Assembly (NCBI GenBank): GCA_902774005.1
Contig: CACYGK010000011.1
Span: forward strand, 45,642-109,641
Direction of reading: 5' to 3'
DNA from: an uncultured Bacteroidales bacterium
GTDB taxonomy: Bacteria > Bacteroidota > Bacteroidia > Bacteroidales > Bacteroidaceae
Length of the DNA stretch: 64,000 bases
Of the stretch, positions 8,138-16,801 are shown piece by piece. Under the pieces are notes generated by a model, which ran no database searches, had not been told where the DNA came from, and saw only the letters and a program-made list of their open reading frames with translations. The translations under genes and the position numbers were made by a program. Position 1 is the stretch's first letter. Every line of letters begins with the position of its first letter.

Positions 8138-9625
8138 ATGAACAAAACATTTTTCACACTCTTATGCTCGCTGACTGCCATCACCGCAGGAGCACAGGTT
8201 GGTAATCCCTATATCCACGACCCATCGACCATAGCCGAATGTGACGGTCGCTACTATACCTTCGGTACAGGTGGAGGAGGTCTGGTGAGTGATGACGGAT
8301 GGGTGTGGCGCAGCGGTGAAGAAATGAAGCCGGGCAGTCGCACATCGGTACTGAGACCTGGTGGTGGTGCTGCCCCCGACATACTGAAACTGGGAGATCG
8401 CTATCTCTGCATCTACGGTGCTACGGGTGGCGGTCTGGGCGGTGGTCATAACGGACGCATTCTCACAATGTGGAATGAGACGCTCGACCTTCAGTCGCCC
8501 CGATTCAAATGGAGCACACCCGTTGTAGTGGCATCGAGCGACGGTTTGGAAGACCAGGATGCCATCGACCCCGGACTGCTTCTCGACCCCACTACGGGGC
8601 GTCTGTGGTGCTCATACGGTACTTACTTCGGCAGCATCCGTCTCATTGAACTCGATCCAAATACCGGTTGCCGCGTAAATGCCGACTTCGAGAAAGATAT
8701 TGCCATAGACTGCGAAGCTACAGACCTTATCTGGCGCGATGGGTGGTACTACCTCCTAGGAACCCACGGCACGTGCTGCGACGGCGTGAACTCTACGTAC
8801 AACATCGTCGTAGGTCGCTCGCGCTCCGTAGAAGGACCATATCTGGATAATGTAGGACGTGACATGCTGCATGGCGGTGGAAGGATGGTCATTGCTGCCT
8901 CTGGACGCATGGTAGGAGCGGGGCACTTCGGACGTACCATCGTTGACGAGGGTGTAGAGGTGATGTCATGCCATTTCGAGGCAGACCTGGACCGTAGCGG
9001 GCGCTCTGTGCTCGCCATACGTCCGTTGCTGTGGAAGAACGGATGGCCTGTGGCAGGTGAACCATTGAAAGCAGGCGACTACGCGATTATCTCCGAAAGG
9101 CGTGGCTACTCACTGGAACTGGCTGTCGACTTCGTGCGGATGGCACAGGAACGTGAACGCTTCTGGCAACTTGACCTCACAAAACCGCTCAAAAGCATCC
9201 CGTACCAGCAACTGAGCGACGTCATCGGTTCATGGGCAAAAGACAGCATTGGTGTGCGCTGTAGCGACTACATGATGCGTCCTCACCAGCACTGGACCAT
9301 CACACCTCTTGCTGACCAGCCGGGATTCCTTGGCAGTCCCTATTGCAAGTTGACCATCAGCGGAAGCGACAAAGTACTTGCCGCAACAATAGATATGGAA
9401 CTCACCGCCACAACATTCAGCGGAAGCGACGAACAACTGTGGCGCATTGAGCAGCTCACAGACGGCACATATCGTATAATGCCTAAGAAAATCCCTGGCA
9501 CGGAAGGTCAGAACACACGTTACTGCCTCTATTCTGCAGGCGACAGTACACCTATACTTGCACCCTACGACTACTCGTCGGACAACTCAAAGTGGAATCT
9601 CAAAAAGGTAAAAGAAGAAAAATAA
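8138..9625 (+). CDS. Secreted glycoside hydrolase family 43 (arabinanase-like) with ricin-B-like tail
   Basis: Signal peptide at residues 1-19 (cut after TAGA). The GH43 propeller follows, with Asp in IHDPSTIAECDG, Asp in AIDPGLLLDP and Glu in IDCEATDLIW as the likely catalytic triad. The opening GNPYIHDPS and the SYGTYFGSIRLIEL segment resemble arabinan endo-1,5-alpha-arabinosidases. Residues about 385-490 contain W-rich repeats (EQLWRIEQLTDGTYRI, HWTITPL) of ricin-B/beta-trefoil style, a likely carbohydrate-binding domain. It is co-transcribed with the upstream GH43, and a strong terminator follows at 9758-9782. Arabinan as substrate is an inference. Confidence 0.88.
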   Translation: MNKTFFTLLCSLTAITAGAQVGNPYIHDPSTIAECDGRYYTFGTGGGGLVSDDGWVWRSGEEMKPGSRTSVLRPGGGAAPDILKLGDRYLCIYGATGGGLGGGHNGRILTMWNETLDLQSPRFKWSTPVVVASSDGLEDQDAIDPGLLLDPTTGRLWCSYGTYFGSIRLIELDPNTGCRVNADFEKDIAIDCEATDLIWRDGWYYLLGTHGTCCDGVNSTYNIVVGRSRSVEGPYLDNVGRDMLHGGGRMVIAASGRMVGAGHFGRTIVDEGVEVMSCHFEADLDRSGRSVLAIRPLLWKNGWPVAGEPLKAGDYAIISERRGYSLELAVDFVRMAQERERFWQLDLTKPLKSIPYQQLSDVIGSWAKDSIGVRCSDYMMRPHQHWTITPLADQPGFLGSPYCKLTISGSDKVLAATIDMELTATTFSGSDEQLWRIEQLTDGTYRIMPKKIPGTEGQNTRYCLYSAGDSTPILAPYDYSSDNSKWNLKKVKEEK

Positions 9626-9633
9626 TTCGAAAT

Positions 9634-9658
9634 TGTGCCAATGTGCCAATGTGCCGAT
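9634..9658. repeat. Short-unit tandem array (TGTGCCAA-type)
   Basis: TGTGCCAA is repeated three times, beginning 9 bases after the stop of the GH43 gene. A further TGTGCC occurs at about 9725. A perfect AACAAGCTTGTT palindrome lies between them (about 9677). Confidence 0.75.
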
Positions 9659-9757
9659 TAAGTTTTGAGCAGAAAACAAGCTTGTTTGTTTTATGCCAAG
9701 ACGAAGGCACTTCGACGGAGTCAATGTGCCACACATTTTTTACATAAGAAATAAAAG

Positions 9758-9782
9758 AAAAGGCGGGAACTCCCGCCTTTTT
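9758..9782. terminator. Bidirectional Rho-independent terminator
   Basis: Stem AGGCGGGA/TCCCGCCT with a 2-base loop, flanked by A- and T-runs, separates the GH43 pair (plus) from the broken peptidase gene ending at 9782 (minus). Confidence 0.9.
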
Positions 9783-10553
9783 TATTTGCCGTAAATATTC
9801 ACAACCTTGTGTTTGCTTATGTGCAGATTGGTTTCAGGGAAATATTCTGAAATCAGTTGGTAGAGGTCGGGGTCAAACTCCTTCAGTTCTGCACGTGTGT
9901 TACACCAGTTATGCTTACCGTCTGGGTGTTCCACCTCGGCATTCACATTGAACCAGTCCTGCACACCCTCGGCGAAGTACTCCTCCTTGTCCGTGATGCG
10001 ATATGTGCCGTCCAGTTTGCCTGAAGCCTTAGCCTATGGCGTGTGCAAACTCATGAATCAGGATGTCTTCAGCGTGGTACTTGTCAATCTGATATGCCAG
10101 CACATTCTCTTCGGCACAGCTTGACAGAGGTTCTTCGACGGTTCCACCCAGTCCGCGCGCACGAAGGTCCCAGTTCATGGACGTATCATTCACCAGATAG
10201 TGATGCTCAGGCAGGTCGGTCGTACCCTCATAACGTGCCATGATGGCTACTCTGGCATTAGAGTGTATCATGGTGTCCAGTATCTCCTTGTCAAGCATAC
10301 TAGTCATAGCATATAGAGTGCGGTGAGCAGCCACGAAGGCAGAGTCGGGTACACGCCACGACGATATCAGCGGCAGTCCGTTCACATTTACGTACTTCAC
10401 ATAGAACGAGTCATACCCAAGTGAATCGGGTACTGACGTTACTATACACTCAGGTATTACGAGGTCGTCCGTTTCAGCCACTTCGGCTTTCTGACCTCCG
10501 CCACAAGCTGCAACGAATATTGCAGCCACGGCAAAATATATAATCCCTTTCAT
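9782..10553 (-). pseudogene. Frameshifted lipoprotein zinc metallopeptidase
   Basis: The 5' part (10029-10553, 174 aa) starts with a lipoprotein signal (AAIFVAACGGG, Cys 17) and reaches the zinc motif HEFAH before a stop at HEFAHAIG. The 3' part continues in another frame (to 9782), as KASGKLDGTYRITDKEEYF then AEGVQDWFNVNAEVEHP. In related peptidases HEFAHxI and the GTY...EYxAEGVQxWF segment are separated by some 25-30 more residues, so about 75 bases appear to be missing around 10028-10036, with a frame change. The result should lack activity. A terminator closes the gene. Sequence error cannot be excluded, because parC and proB show similar gaps. Confidence 0.75.
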
Positions 10554-10627
10554 ATCGATATTAGTTTATTCTTTAAAACATAAGGAAAGCAAATCCGAGC
10601 GAATCGTTTTACCTTCCTTTTTCTCTG

Positions 10628-10709
10628 TGCGCCTGACAGGACTCGAACCTGCACACCGTGAAGTACCAGATCCTAAGTCTGGCGCGTCTACCAATTTCGC
10701 CACAAGCGC
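10628..10709 (-). tRNA. tRNA-Leu (anticodon UAG)
   Basis: An 82-base cloverleaf with acceptor stem GCGCTTG/CAGGCGC, D-loop AAATTGGTAGACGC, anticodon stem CCAGA/TCTGG with loop CTTAGGA (anticodon TAG), a variable arm and T-arm GGTTCGAGTCC. CCA is not encoded. Confidence 0.93.
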
Positions 10710-10797
10710 TTTGCGGCTGCGAAGGTACGGATAACCGAGCGAAATACCAAATTTATTTGACTATTTCCTATTTGCAGCCTGATTTTAAGTTCTTGAC

Positions 10798-12747
10798 TTA
10801 CTTCTTAATCACCTTCATCAGGAATCCTCCACCGGATGCCATATGGATAGGCAACTGTGTCGAACGGTTCACGTCGAACACCTTGACTGCATAGTCCTCA
10901 GCATTGTGATTAGCATTGATTCCATCGCAGAAAAGGGTGCATTGATAGGTAGCATCTGGAGCGAGGAAGTCGAAGTTGAGGGTGATATCGCGTTCGTCCC
11001 AGTTGGTCATACCACCGACATACCAGTTACCACCCTTTGTACGGGCTGTAACGATATACTTACCCATCTCGCCCTGTGGGATGATAGTGCGCTCGAAGAC
11101 ATCAGGAACAGAGGTGATGATATCGACACAGGGCTGTTCGCGTTCATAGTTTGTAGGTGTGTCGCTGAGCATGGTGAACGGAGTGTCGTGAACGACATAG
11201 CAAGCCAACTGATGACAACGGGTACCGAAGGAAACGGGGTTCTCGTAGCATTCAACCCAGTTCTTCTTTGTTCCGTTGCGCAGGGCACCCGGGGTGTAGT
11301 CAACCTGTCCTGCCATCATACGGATATACGGGAAGGTGACGTCGTAGAGCGGCATGTCGGTAGTCTTCTTTGCCCAACGCACTTCCTCCATACCGAAGAC
11401 ACCTTCATAGTTGATGATATTAGGATAGGTGCGACTCATGCCCGTAGGAGCAAAGTAACCGTGATAGTCGAGCATAAGATGATGACGGGCACAAGCAGCT
11501 GCTATGCGTTCTGCCATTTCAACGGCGGTTTGGTCGTTACGATCGAGGAAATCAACCTTAAAACCCTTGATGCCCATAGAGGAGTATTTCTCACAAGCCT
11601 CCTGAAGATGTTCGTCGAGCACATTGAAAACAGTCCAAAGGACGATGTCCACACCTTTCGTCTGTCCATAGCGGATAAGTTCGGGAAGGTCAACCTCAGG
11701 TATATGGTTCATGAGGTCGGCACGATTGGAGTCGTACCATCCTTCGTCGAGCACGATGTAAGGTATGTGATTTTTCGAAGCGAAATCGATATAATATTTA
11801 TATGTAGCAGTATTGATTCCTGCCTTGAAATCAACACCTTTCAAGTTCCAATCGCTCCACCAGTCCCACGCTACTTTTCCAGGACGAATCCACGAAATGT
11901 CGCCAATCTGATTGGGAGTAGCAAGAGAATATACAAGGTCGTTGACAGGCATCTGAGTATCGTCGGTAGTTACGGCAAACACACGCCACGGATAGGTGCG
12001 CTGACCAGTGGTCTTGGCTATGAACGACTCACGTTCTGCAACGTACGACATTCCACGCCAGCTGTGATAATCCATACGTTTGGGATACTGTGCAAAGACA
12101 GCAGAGAGACGATCATTCGATGCCTTCATGAACATACCCGGATAACTGCGCAGGTCGCTCTCGAGCAGGGTTACCTTCACATTACCTATAGAAAGGGTAA
12201 GAGGAAGGAATATCAGTCTGTCCTTAGCCTTCGATACAGTGGTTTCGTCGTAGTAGTTCTGGAATGCCATAGCAAGGGGATTCTTTTCATTCTCGGAATA
12301 TGCGAACCATCCCTTTGTATCCTGTCCGAAAACGTAGTCGGCTTTCTCGGTTTCAACGATGGTTTCCTTCTTATTTGTGGTGTAGAAACGATAAGCTATG
12401 CCCTGATTGTAGGCACGAACCTGGAGTCCGAATCCATCGGAAAGACGGAGGTCCATCTGACGTCCTTCGCTACTGATGGACTGCTGACGATAGAACGGAG
12501 CAACCGTCTCGTCCTTTACTGTCGTAAACTTAGGTTTGGAAGCGATGCTGCTTACACCATTGATGCCGATAGCAGAGGGTTGCATGAGCAAGACACCGGT
12601 ACGGGAAAGAGAAAGGCGCAGAGTGCCGTCTGTATCGGATACTGTGGCTGAGAGTGCACCATCGGGTGACTGAACGGAAAACTCACGGGCATAGGTGCCT
12701 AGAGTAGAGAAAAAAGTCAATACAAAAAGGACATTTAGTAGTTTCAT
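10798..12747 (-). CDS. Secreted glycoside hydrolase family 97 (alpha-glucosidase/alpha-galactosidase type)
   Basis: A 649-residue enzyme with a signal peptide (cut near GTYA, residue 20), an N-terminal beta-sandwich (about 21-280), a catalytic TIM barrel (about 280-560) and a C-terminal beta domain. KVAWDWWSDWN, YIVLDEGWYD and GFKVDFLDRNDQ are GH97 barrel motifs; NYEGVFGMEEVRW carries the likely acid/base Glu. An Asp in KVDF suggests the retaining branch (alpha-galactosidase-like) rather than the inverting SusB branch, but this subdivision is from memory and should be treated as tentative. It is a single gene with its own promoter, without a SusCD partner. Length is normal. Confidence 0.9.
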   Translation of the reverse strand: MKLLNVLFVLTFFSTLGTYAREFSVQSPDGALSATVSDTDGTLRLSLSRTGVLLMQPSAIGINGVSSIASKPKFTTVKDETVAPFYRQQSISSEGRQMDLRLSDGFGLQVRAYNQGIAYRFYTTNKKETIVETEKADYVFGQDTKGWFAYSENEKNPLAMAFQNYYDETTVSKAKDRLIFLPLTLSIGNVKVTLLESDLRSYPGMFMKASNDRLSAVFAQYPKRMDYHSWRGMSYVAERESFIAKTTGQRTYPWRVFAVTTDDTQMPVNDLVYSLATPNQIGDISWIRPGKVAWDWWSDWNLKGVDFKAGINTATYKYYIDFASKNHIPYIVLDEGWYDSNRADLMNHIPEVDLPELIRYGQTKGVDIVLWTVFNVLDEHLQEACEKYSSMGIKGFKVDFLDRNDQTAVEMAERIAAACARHHLMLDYHGYFAPTGMSRTYPNIINYEGVFGMEEVRWAKKTTDMPLYDVTFPYIRMMAGQVDYTPGALRNGTKKNWVECYENPVSFGTRCHQLACYVVHDTPFTMLSDTPTNYEREQPCVDIITSVPDVFERTIIPQGEMGKYIVTARTKGGNWYVGGMTNWDERDITLNFDFLAPDATYQCTLFCDGINANHNAEDYAVKVFDVNRSTQLPIHMASGGGFLMKVIKK

Positions 12748-12773
12748 AGTACTTTTGAATTTGGATTATAGCG

Positions 12774-12781
12774 CAAAGGTA
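12774..12781 (-). promoter_or_regulatory. Promoter -7 box of the GH97 gene
   Basis: TACCTTTG on the minus strand, 27 bases before the ATG at 12747. It lies back to back with the plus-strand promoter at 12790-12822. Confidence 0.6.
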
Positions 12782-12789
12782 AAGTTTTT

Positions 12790-12822
12790 TTGCTTATTAT
12801 TCATATTAAATATGTAACTTTG
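12790..12822 (+). promoter_or_regulatory. Promoter of the secreted HExxH protein gene
   Basis: TTG at 12790-12792, a 22-base spacer and TAACTTTG at 12815-12822, with a 28-base leader to the ATG at 12851. Confidence 0.6.
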
Positions 12823-12850
12823 CGCACAAATCAACTAAAACCACACAACT

Positions 12851-15025
12851 ATGAAGAAAACTTTACTCTTGCTGGCTGTGCTCTGTGCACAACTGACTGC
12901 GATGGCAGAAAAAACTGTTTACATCCCTTACGAGTGGTTGCATCCTTGGCCAGCCGACTCCCTGCTCTATGCCGAAAGCGACCCAGAAAACAAATACACA
13001 TGGTCGAAGTCGAGAAGTATGGAGACTGACAACTTCATCATCTTCTGGGACAAGGGATGGGGTAGCGTGGCTCCGGATAAACTACCGAAGAGTGATTTCT
13101 ACTATTTCGACCTCACATACATGAAGGAGCGTCTGGAGACCTTTTTCCGTCAGGAGGTAGAAGAGCTGGGATTCGGCTCGTCACCTACATCCAACGTACA
13201 CAAATACAAGATTATAGTATGTCTGAACCACACAACAGAATGGACTTGCTACGGAAGCGGATACGACTATCAGGTGCCAGCCTTGTGGATTAATCCGTCA
13301 ACCAGCAAACCAGTAGGTTCGGCTGTAGCCCACGAGGTTGGACACTCGATGCATTACATGTGCTATTCTGACGCGTCGAAACAAGGCACATTGCCAGACG
13401 TTCATGTAGGATTCCACGATGCCATAGGCAGTGGAGCCACAATTTGGGAAACAACGGCCAACTGGCAGGCTCTGCGCACATATCCGAATGAAGTGTTCAC
13501 AGAAAGTGGCACCGGCTACCACTTTGCAAACACTCACATATATGCATTCTCGCACGAATTCCATCGTTATCAGGCATATATGTTCCTGCATTATCTGTGT
13601 GAAAAATACAACGACCTGAAAACAGTCTATAACGTATGGTGCCAACCTATGAGCAAGGCAAGCGACTTCAACGAGGCTCTGATGGCTCTGAAAGAACTCT
13701 CGGTAAGCGACCTTTATAAGTTGCACTTCGACTTTGCTATGCATGCCGTTACATACGACATAGAGGCTTGTAAGCCATATCTTACAGATAACTACATAGG
13801 CAACTTCCGCTATGCGGCATCAGAGATTGGCGATTCAACCTATCAAGTGGCATATTCAAGTTGTCCGCAGGGAACAGGATTCAACGTGATTCCGCTTCAG
13901 CTGAAACCTGCCGGCACACAGATAAGCACCCATTTCACAGCCATGCGTCCGATATCCAAACTCGCTGATGCAGACCCACGAGAGTATCACAACGGAGATG
14001 GTTTCGTAAAACTACCAGACACAAAGACAACATACAACGGTCAGAACTCTTCATACAGAGGATTCCGTTTGGGATATGTGGTACTGAAGGAGGACGGCAC
14101 TCGCGAATACTTCTCCGAAGACCAGGTTTATTGCACTGGTTCAGGTGAAAAGTCTGTTGACTACGGTTTTACCGTTCCGGAAGGAGCCAAGAAGATATGG
14201 CTCGTCGTTTCTCCTGCACTCAGTAGGTATATTCAGCACAAGTGGGACGAAAACGTAACAAACGACGACCAATGGCCATACTATTTCAAACTGTCGGGTA
14301 CGGATATCGGTTCGTCGGCTATCGTCTACACCCCTATCATCATCGACGGACGTCCGATTGGCAATATCGACATTGAATACAATGTATCGTTCCCAGCCCG
14401 CAACACTTACGAGGGTGCCGCTTTCTATGTATCAGGCAAGGCTCTGGCTTCGCTCGGCACAGCATTCCAGATGGCAAATCCCGCAAGCGACGTGTATGAA
14501 TGTATCAGAGCATGGTCGAGCAGTGAACCTGAGGAAGGTACTTGTAAGTTCTATGCCTGCAATCCGACAAGCGGAATCGTCAGCAATGCCAGCTGCACGA
14601 CCAACGGCTACGGACACTGGTTCAACACCAACGGCATACGATGCACATGGGGTGACAGCGATTCAAAACTCTATTCTGACTTCCTGCCAAGCGTGATGGC
14701 ATTCGACATAGGTCAGTATCCAGGCAAGCTGAAAGCAGGTGACTCTTTCCGCATAGCACAGGCTCTGCGCTACAAGAAAGACGGCATAATCAGAAAGGCT
14801 ACGTTCTACTTCAACGTAAACATCACTAATGGTACTGAATCGAACGAACTGGTAAGCATCAAGTATGATGACCCAACAGTAACAGGCATGAACAACATCG
14901 AAGTAGAGGACACAACTGAGGAGGACGAAAACTGGTACTCACTCGACGGACGTATCTATACTGAAAAACCAGAACAGAAGGGTGTGTTCCTCCACAAGAA
15001 GAAGAAATTCCTGATTGGATTCTAA
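12851..15025 (+). CDS. Large secreted protein with HExxH metallopeptidase-like domain (DUF6055/DUF4859-like)
   Basis: A 724-residue exported protein with signal peptide at residues 1-19 (cut after LTAMA). Residues about 45-330 resemble the DUF6055 family and hold HEVGHSMHY (about residue 161), an HExxH zinc-site pattern followed by GSGATIWETTANWQAL, which may supply a third ligand Glu. A middle beta-rich part follows. Residues about 480-620 resemble DUF4859 (IDIEYNVSFPARNTYEGAAF). The C-terminus (WYSLDGRIYTEKPEQKGVFL) is a degenerate version of the short tail common on exported Prevotella proteins. It may be a surface or secreted peptidase; substrate unknown. Its stop overlaps the convergent mgtC-like gene by 4 bases. 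Confidence 0.75.
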   Translation: MKKTLLLLAVLCAQLTAMAEKTVYIPYEWLHPWPADSLLYAESDPENKYTWSKSRSMETDNFIIFWDKGWGSVAPDKLPKSDFYYFDLTYMKERLETFFRQEVEELGFGSSPTSNVHKYKIIVCLNHTTEWTCYGSGYDYQVPALWINPSTSKPVGSAVAHEVGHSMHYMCYSDASKQGTLPDVHVGFHDAIGSGATIWETTANWQALRTYPNEVFTESGTGYHFANTHIYAFSHEFHRYQAYMFLHYLCEKYNDLKTVYNVWCQPMSKASDFNEALMALKELSVSDLYKLHFDFAMHAVTYDIEACKPYLTDNYIGNFRYAASEIGDSTYQVAYSSCPQGTGFNVIPLQLKPAGTQISTHFTAMRPISKLADADPREYHNGDGFVKLPDTKTTYNGQNSSYRGFRLGYVVLKEDGTREYFSEDQVYCTGSGEKSVDYGFTVPEGAKKIWLVVSPALSRYIQHKWDENVTNDDQWPYYFKLSGTDIGSSAIVYTPIIIDGRPIGNIDIEYNVSFPARNTYEGAAFYVSGKALASLGTAFQMANPASDVYECIRAWSSSEPEEGTCKFYACNPTSGIVSNASCTTNGYGHWFNTNGIRCTWGDSDSKLYSDFLPSVMAFDIGQYPGKLKAGDSFRIAQALRYKKDGIIRKATFYFNVNITNGTESNELVSIKYDDPTVTGMNNIEVEDTTEEDENWYSLDGRIYTEKPEQKGVFLHKKKKFLIGF

Positions 15026-15747
15026 TTATTGACCTCGTTCGTCAGGGTCAGCGACAATACCTGACCTTGCGAATGAAGTTCATCGAAAAGTCCGATGAAA
15101 TCGGTATTACTGCGGCTACGCACCATGAAGTTTATGGTCGTAGTCGCAAGTGTATAGTCATATCTCAGAAATTCGTCGGAGATATGTACACCATACTTTT
15201 TGAACATCTCACGATATGAAGAAGCATCGGTAACGATGTAATTGACTTTCAGACGTACAATCTTCTGTTCGCTACTGCGCAACAGTTTCTTTTCGAGTAC
15301 TTCAAGCGACAGCAGTACGAAGAGGATGAGGAAACAAGCCACAATCGACACTATGTACATGCCGGCTCCGACGGTGAGTCCGATACAAGCCGATACCCAC
15401 ATGCCGGCAGCGGTGGTGAGTCCGCGTACCGAACCCTTCATCTGTATGATGGCACCTGCACCAAGGAAACCGATACCTGAGATGACCTGTGCCGCGATTC
15501 GTTCGGGGTCACCGTTTTTCAGTCCGAGATACTGTTGCGGAATATAGATGGAAATAATCATTGCAAGGGCTGCACCCATGGTGATGAGGGCAAAAGTACG
15601 CATTCCGGCAGTCTGTCCCTTGTGACGGCGTTCGAGTCCCACAACGGCTCCAAGTACGAAACTGAGGGTCAGTTTGAAAACTGAACCGATAGTGTTAATC
15701 TCTGGACTGTTAATCTGGTCGAAGATGTAAGTTAAAATGTCAATCAT
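15022..15747 (-). CDS. MgtC/SapB-family membrane protein
   Basis: A 241-residue protein with four or five N-terminal transmembrane helices. The MgtC signature is present (LSFVLGAVVGLERRHKGQTA, then GMRTFALITMGAAL and GISGIGFLGAGAI-like VISGIGFLGAGAIIQ). A cytoplasmic C-terminal ACT-like domain of about 80 residues follows. MgtC proteins are associated with survival at low Mg2+ and with control of F-type ATPase; the job in Bacteroidetes is not established. Its 3' end overlaps the convergent upstream gene by 4 bases. The following gene on this strand begins 1 kb away. Confidence 0.88.
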   Translation of the reverse strand: MIDILTYIFDQINSPEINTIGSVFKLTLSFVLGAVVGLERRHKGQTAGMRTFALITMGAALAMIISIYIPQQYLGLKNGDPERIAAQVISGIGFLGAGAIIQMKGSVRGLTTAAGMWVSACIGLTVGAGMYIVSIVACFLILFVLLSLEVLEKKLLRSSEQKIVRLKVNYIVTDASSYREMFKKYGVHISDEFLRYDYTLATTTINFMVRSRSNTDFIGLFDELHSQGQVLSLTLTNEVNN

Positions 15748-15769
15748 TAAGGGTTATGGGTTATAGAGT
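15748..15769. repeat. Short-unit array (GGGTTAT-type)
   Basis: GGGTTATGGGTTATAG lies between the S41 protease stop codon (15770) and the start of the mgtC-like gene (15747). It has only two full units and sits flush against the stop codon. Confidence 0.6.
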
Positions 15770-16801
15770 TTATTGTTTGAGATATTCACGTGCTTTTTCG
15801 ATATATGTATCTTTGTTCTGACTGGTTTCCTTGCCTGACATGACGAGTGGTATGTCGGGTTTGATACCGAATTCTGTCTGCTGGAGATTGTGGTCGTAGT
15901 TGATTACGGCACTATAGCGCACAGCCCATCCGTTGGGGAGTTCGCTGGTGAAAGGCATACCCGAACCACCACCGGTCTGGTCGCCCATAGTAGTGACAAG
16001 AGGTGAGGTCTTCATACACATGACAAAGTCGTTCGTAGCACTATAGCACTGGCGGTTGGTCAGTACCACGACTTTCTTCTGCCAGCGAATACCGTCGGAA
16101 GCAGGGTCGAGATACTCCGCCTTGGGTTCGGAAAGGTCGTAATGACCTTTGCCCGTCTTATGCGAAGTATAACCTATCAGGGTCCTCTCATTGATGAAAT
16201 GGGACGCCAGGGTGTGGGCATTATCCAGATTTCCGCCACCGTTGGAACGAACATCTATTATCAGTCCGGCACACAATGCCATCTCGTTGAGTGCCACGGA
16301 CACGTTTCCATGACCGATTCCATCGGAGAAAGAAGCCACACGCATATAGCCGATATTGTCGTCGAGAATCTTATAACTCAATCCTGCAGCAATCTTATAG
16401 TCTGCTCCCAGGTATGTAGCCTGAATGATAGAGTCGTTGAAGTTGAGTGGGAAATCCTCGAAATAACTCCAATTGCGGGCATAGTCGAAGGCAGCGATGA
16501 GGTTGACATGTCCGTCTTTCAGTTCCGCCAACATATTACCCATCACTTCGAAAAGCTGCTGACTGCTCATCTTCTCACTTACCTGCGAGAGGTACTTGGA
16601 ATGAACGGCATTCCAGTCGAGACCAATCTCCTTTTCCTTATACTCAAAGAAACAATAATGTTCATCGATGAGTCGCCACAGGGATTCAACGTTGTTATAC
16701 CTCGTATTGACGGAGTCCTCACCTTTCACACACGACCCAAGGCTGACAACTGAGAATGCTGTCAGCATGGATAATTGTAATATGTGTCTGAGTGTCATCA
16801 T
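15770..16801 (-). CDS. S41-family (C-terminal processing) serine peptidase, lipoprotein
   Basis: A 343-residue protein with a lipoprotein signal (SVVSLGSC, Cys about 24), so probably anchored in the outer or inner membrane facing the periplasm. The tail-specific protease core is visible: DVRSNGGGNLDNA, then VVLTNRQCYSATNDF, whose Ser is the nucleophile, and GDQTGGGSG. No PDZ domain is evident; residues 30-130 are the helical N-terminal cap seen in Bacteroidetes members. Its ATG overlaps the stop of the DUF3316 gene (TAATG at 16799-16803), suggesting translational coupling. Confidence 0.88.
   Translation of the reverse strand: MMTLRHILQLSMLTAFSVVSLGSCVKGEDSVNTRYNNVESLWRLIDEHYCFFEYKEKEIGLDWNAVHSKYLSQVSEKMSSQQLFEVMGNMLAELKDGHVNLIAAFDYARNWSYFEDFPLNFNDSIIQATYLGADYKIAAGLSYKILDDNIGYMRVASFSDGIGHGNVSVALNEMALCAGLIIDVRSNGGGNLDNAHTLASHFINERTLIGYTSHKTGKGHYDLSEPKAEYLDPASDGIRWQKKVVVLTNRQCYSATNDFVMCMKTSPLVTTMGDQTGGGSGMPFTSELPNGWAVRYSAVINYDHNLQQTEFGIKPDIPLVMSGKETSQNKDTYIEKAREYLKQ

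Noticed and set aside
10843-12651. 602-codon open frame on the plus strand opposite the GH97 gene
   Set aside because: It is the antisense shadow of a clear GH97 gene with signal peptide and catalytic motifs. The antisense product has no family features, and long antisense frames are common with this codon usage.
6548-12747. A classic polysaccharide utilisation locus
   Set aside because: The GH43 and GH97 genes are present, but there is no SusC, SusD or hybrid two-component/ECF sensor, and the genes are on both strands with separate promoters.
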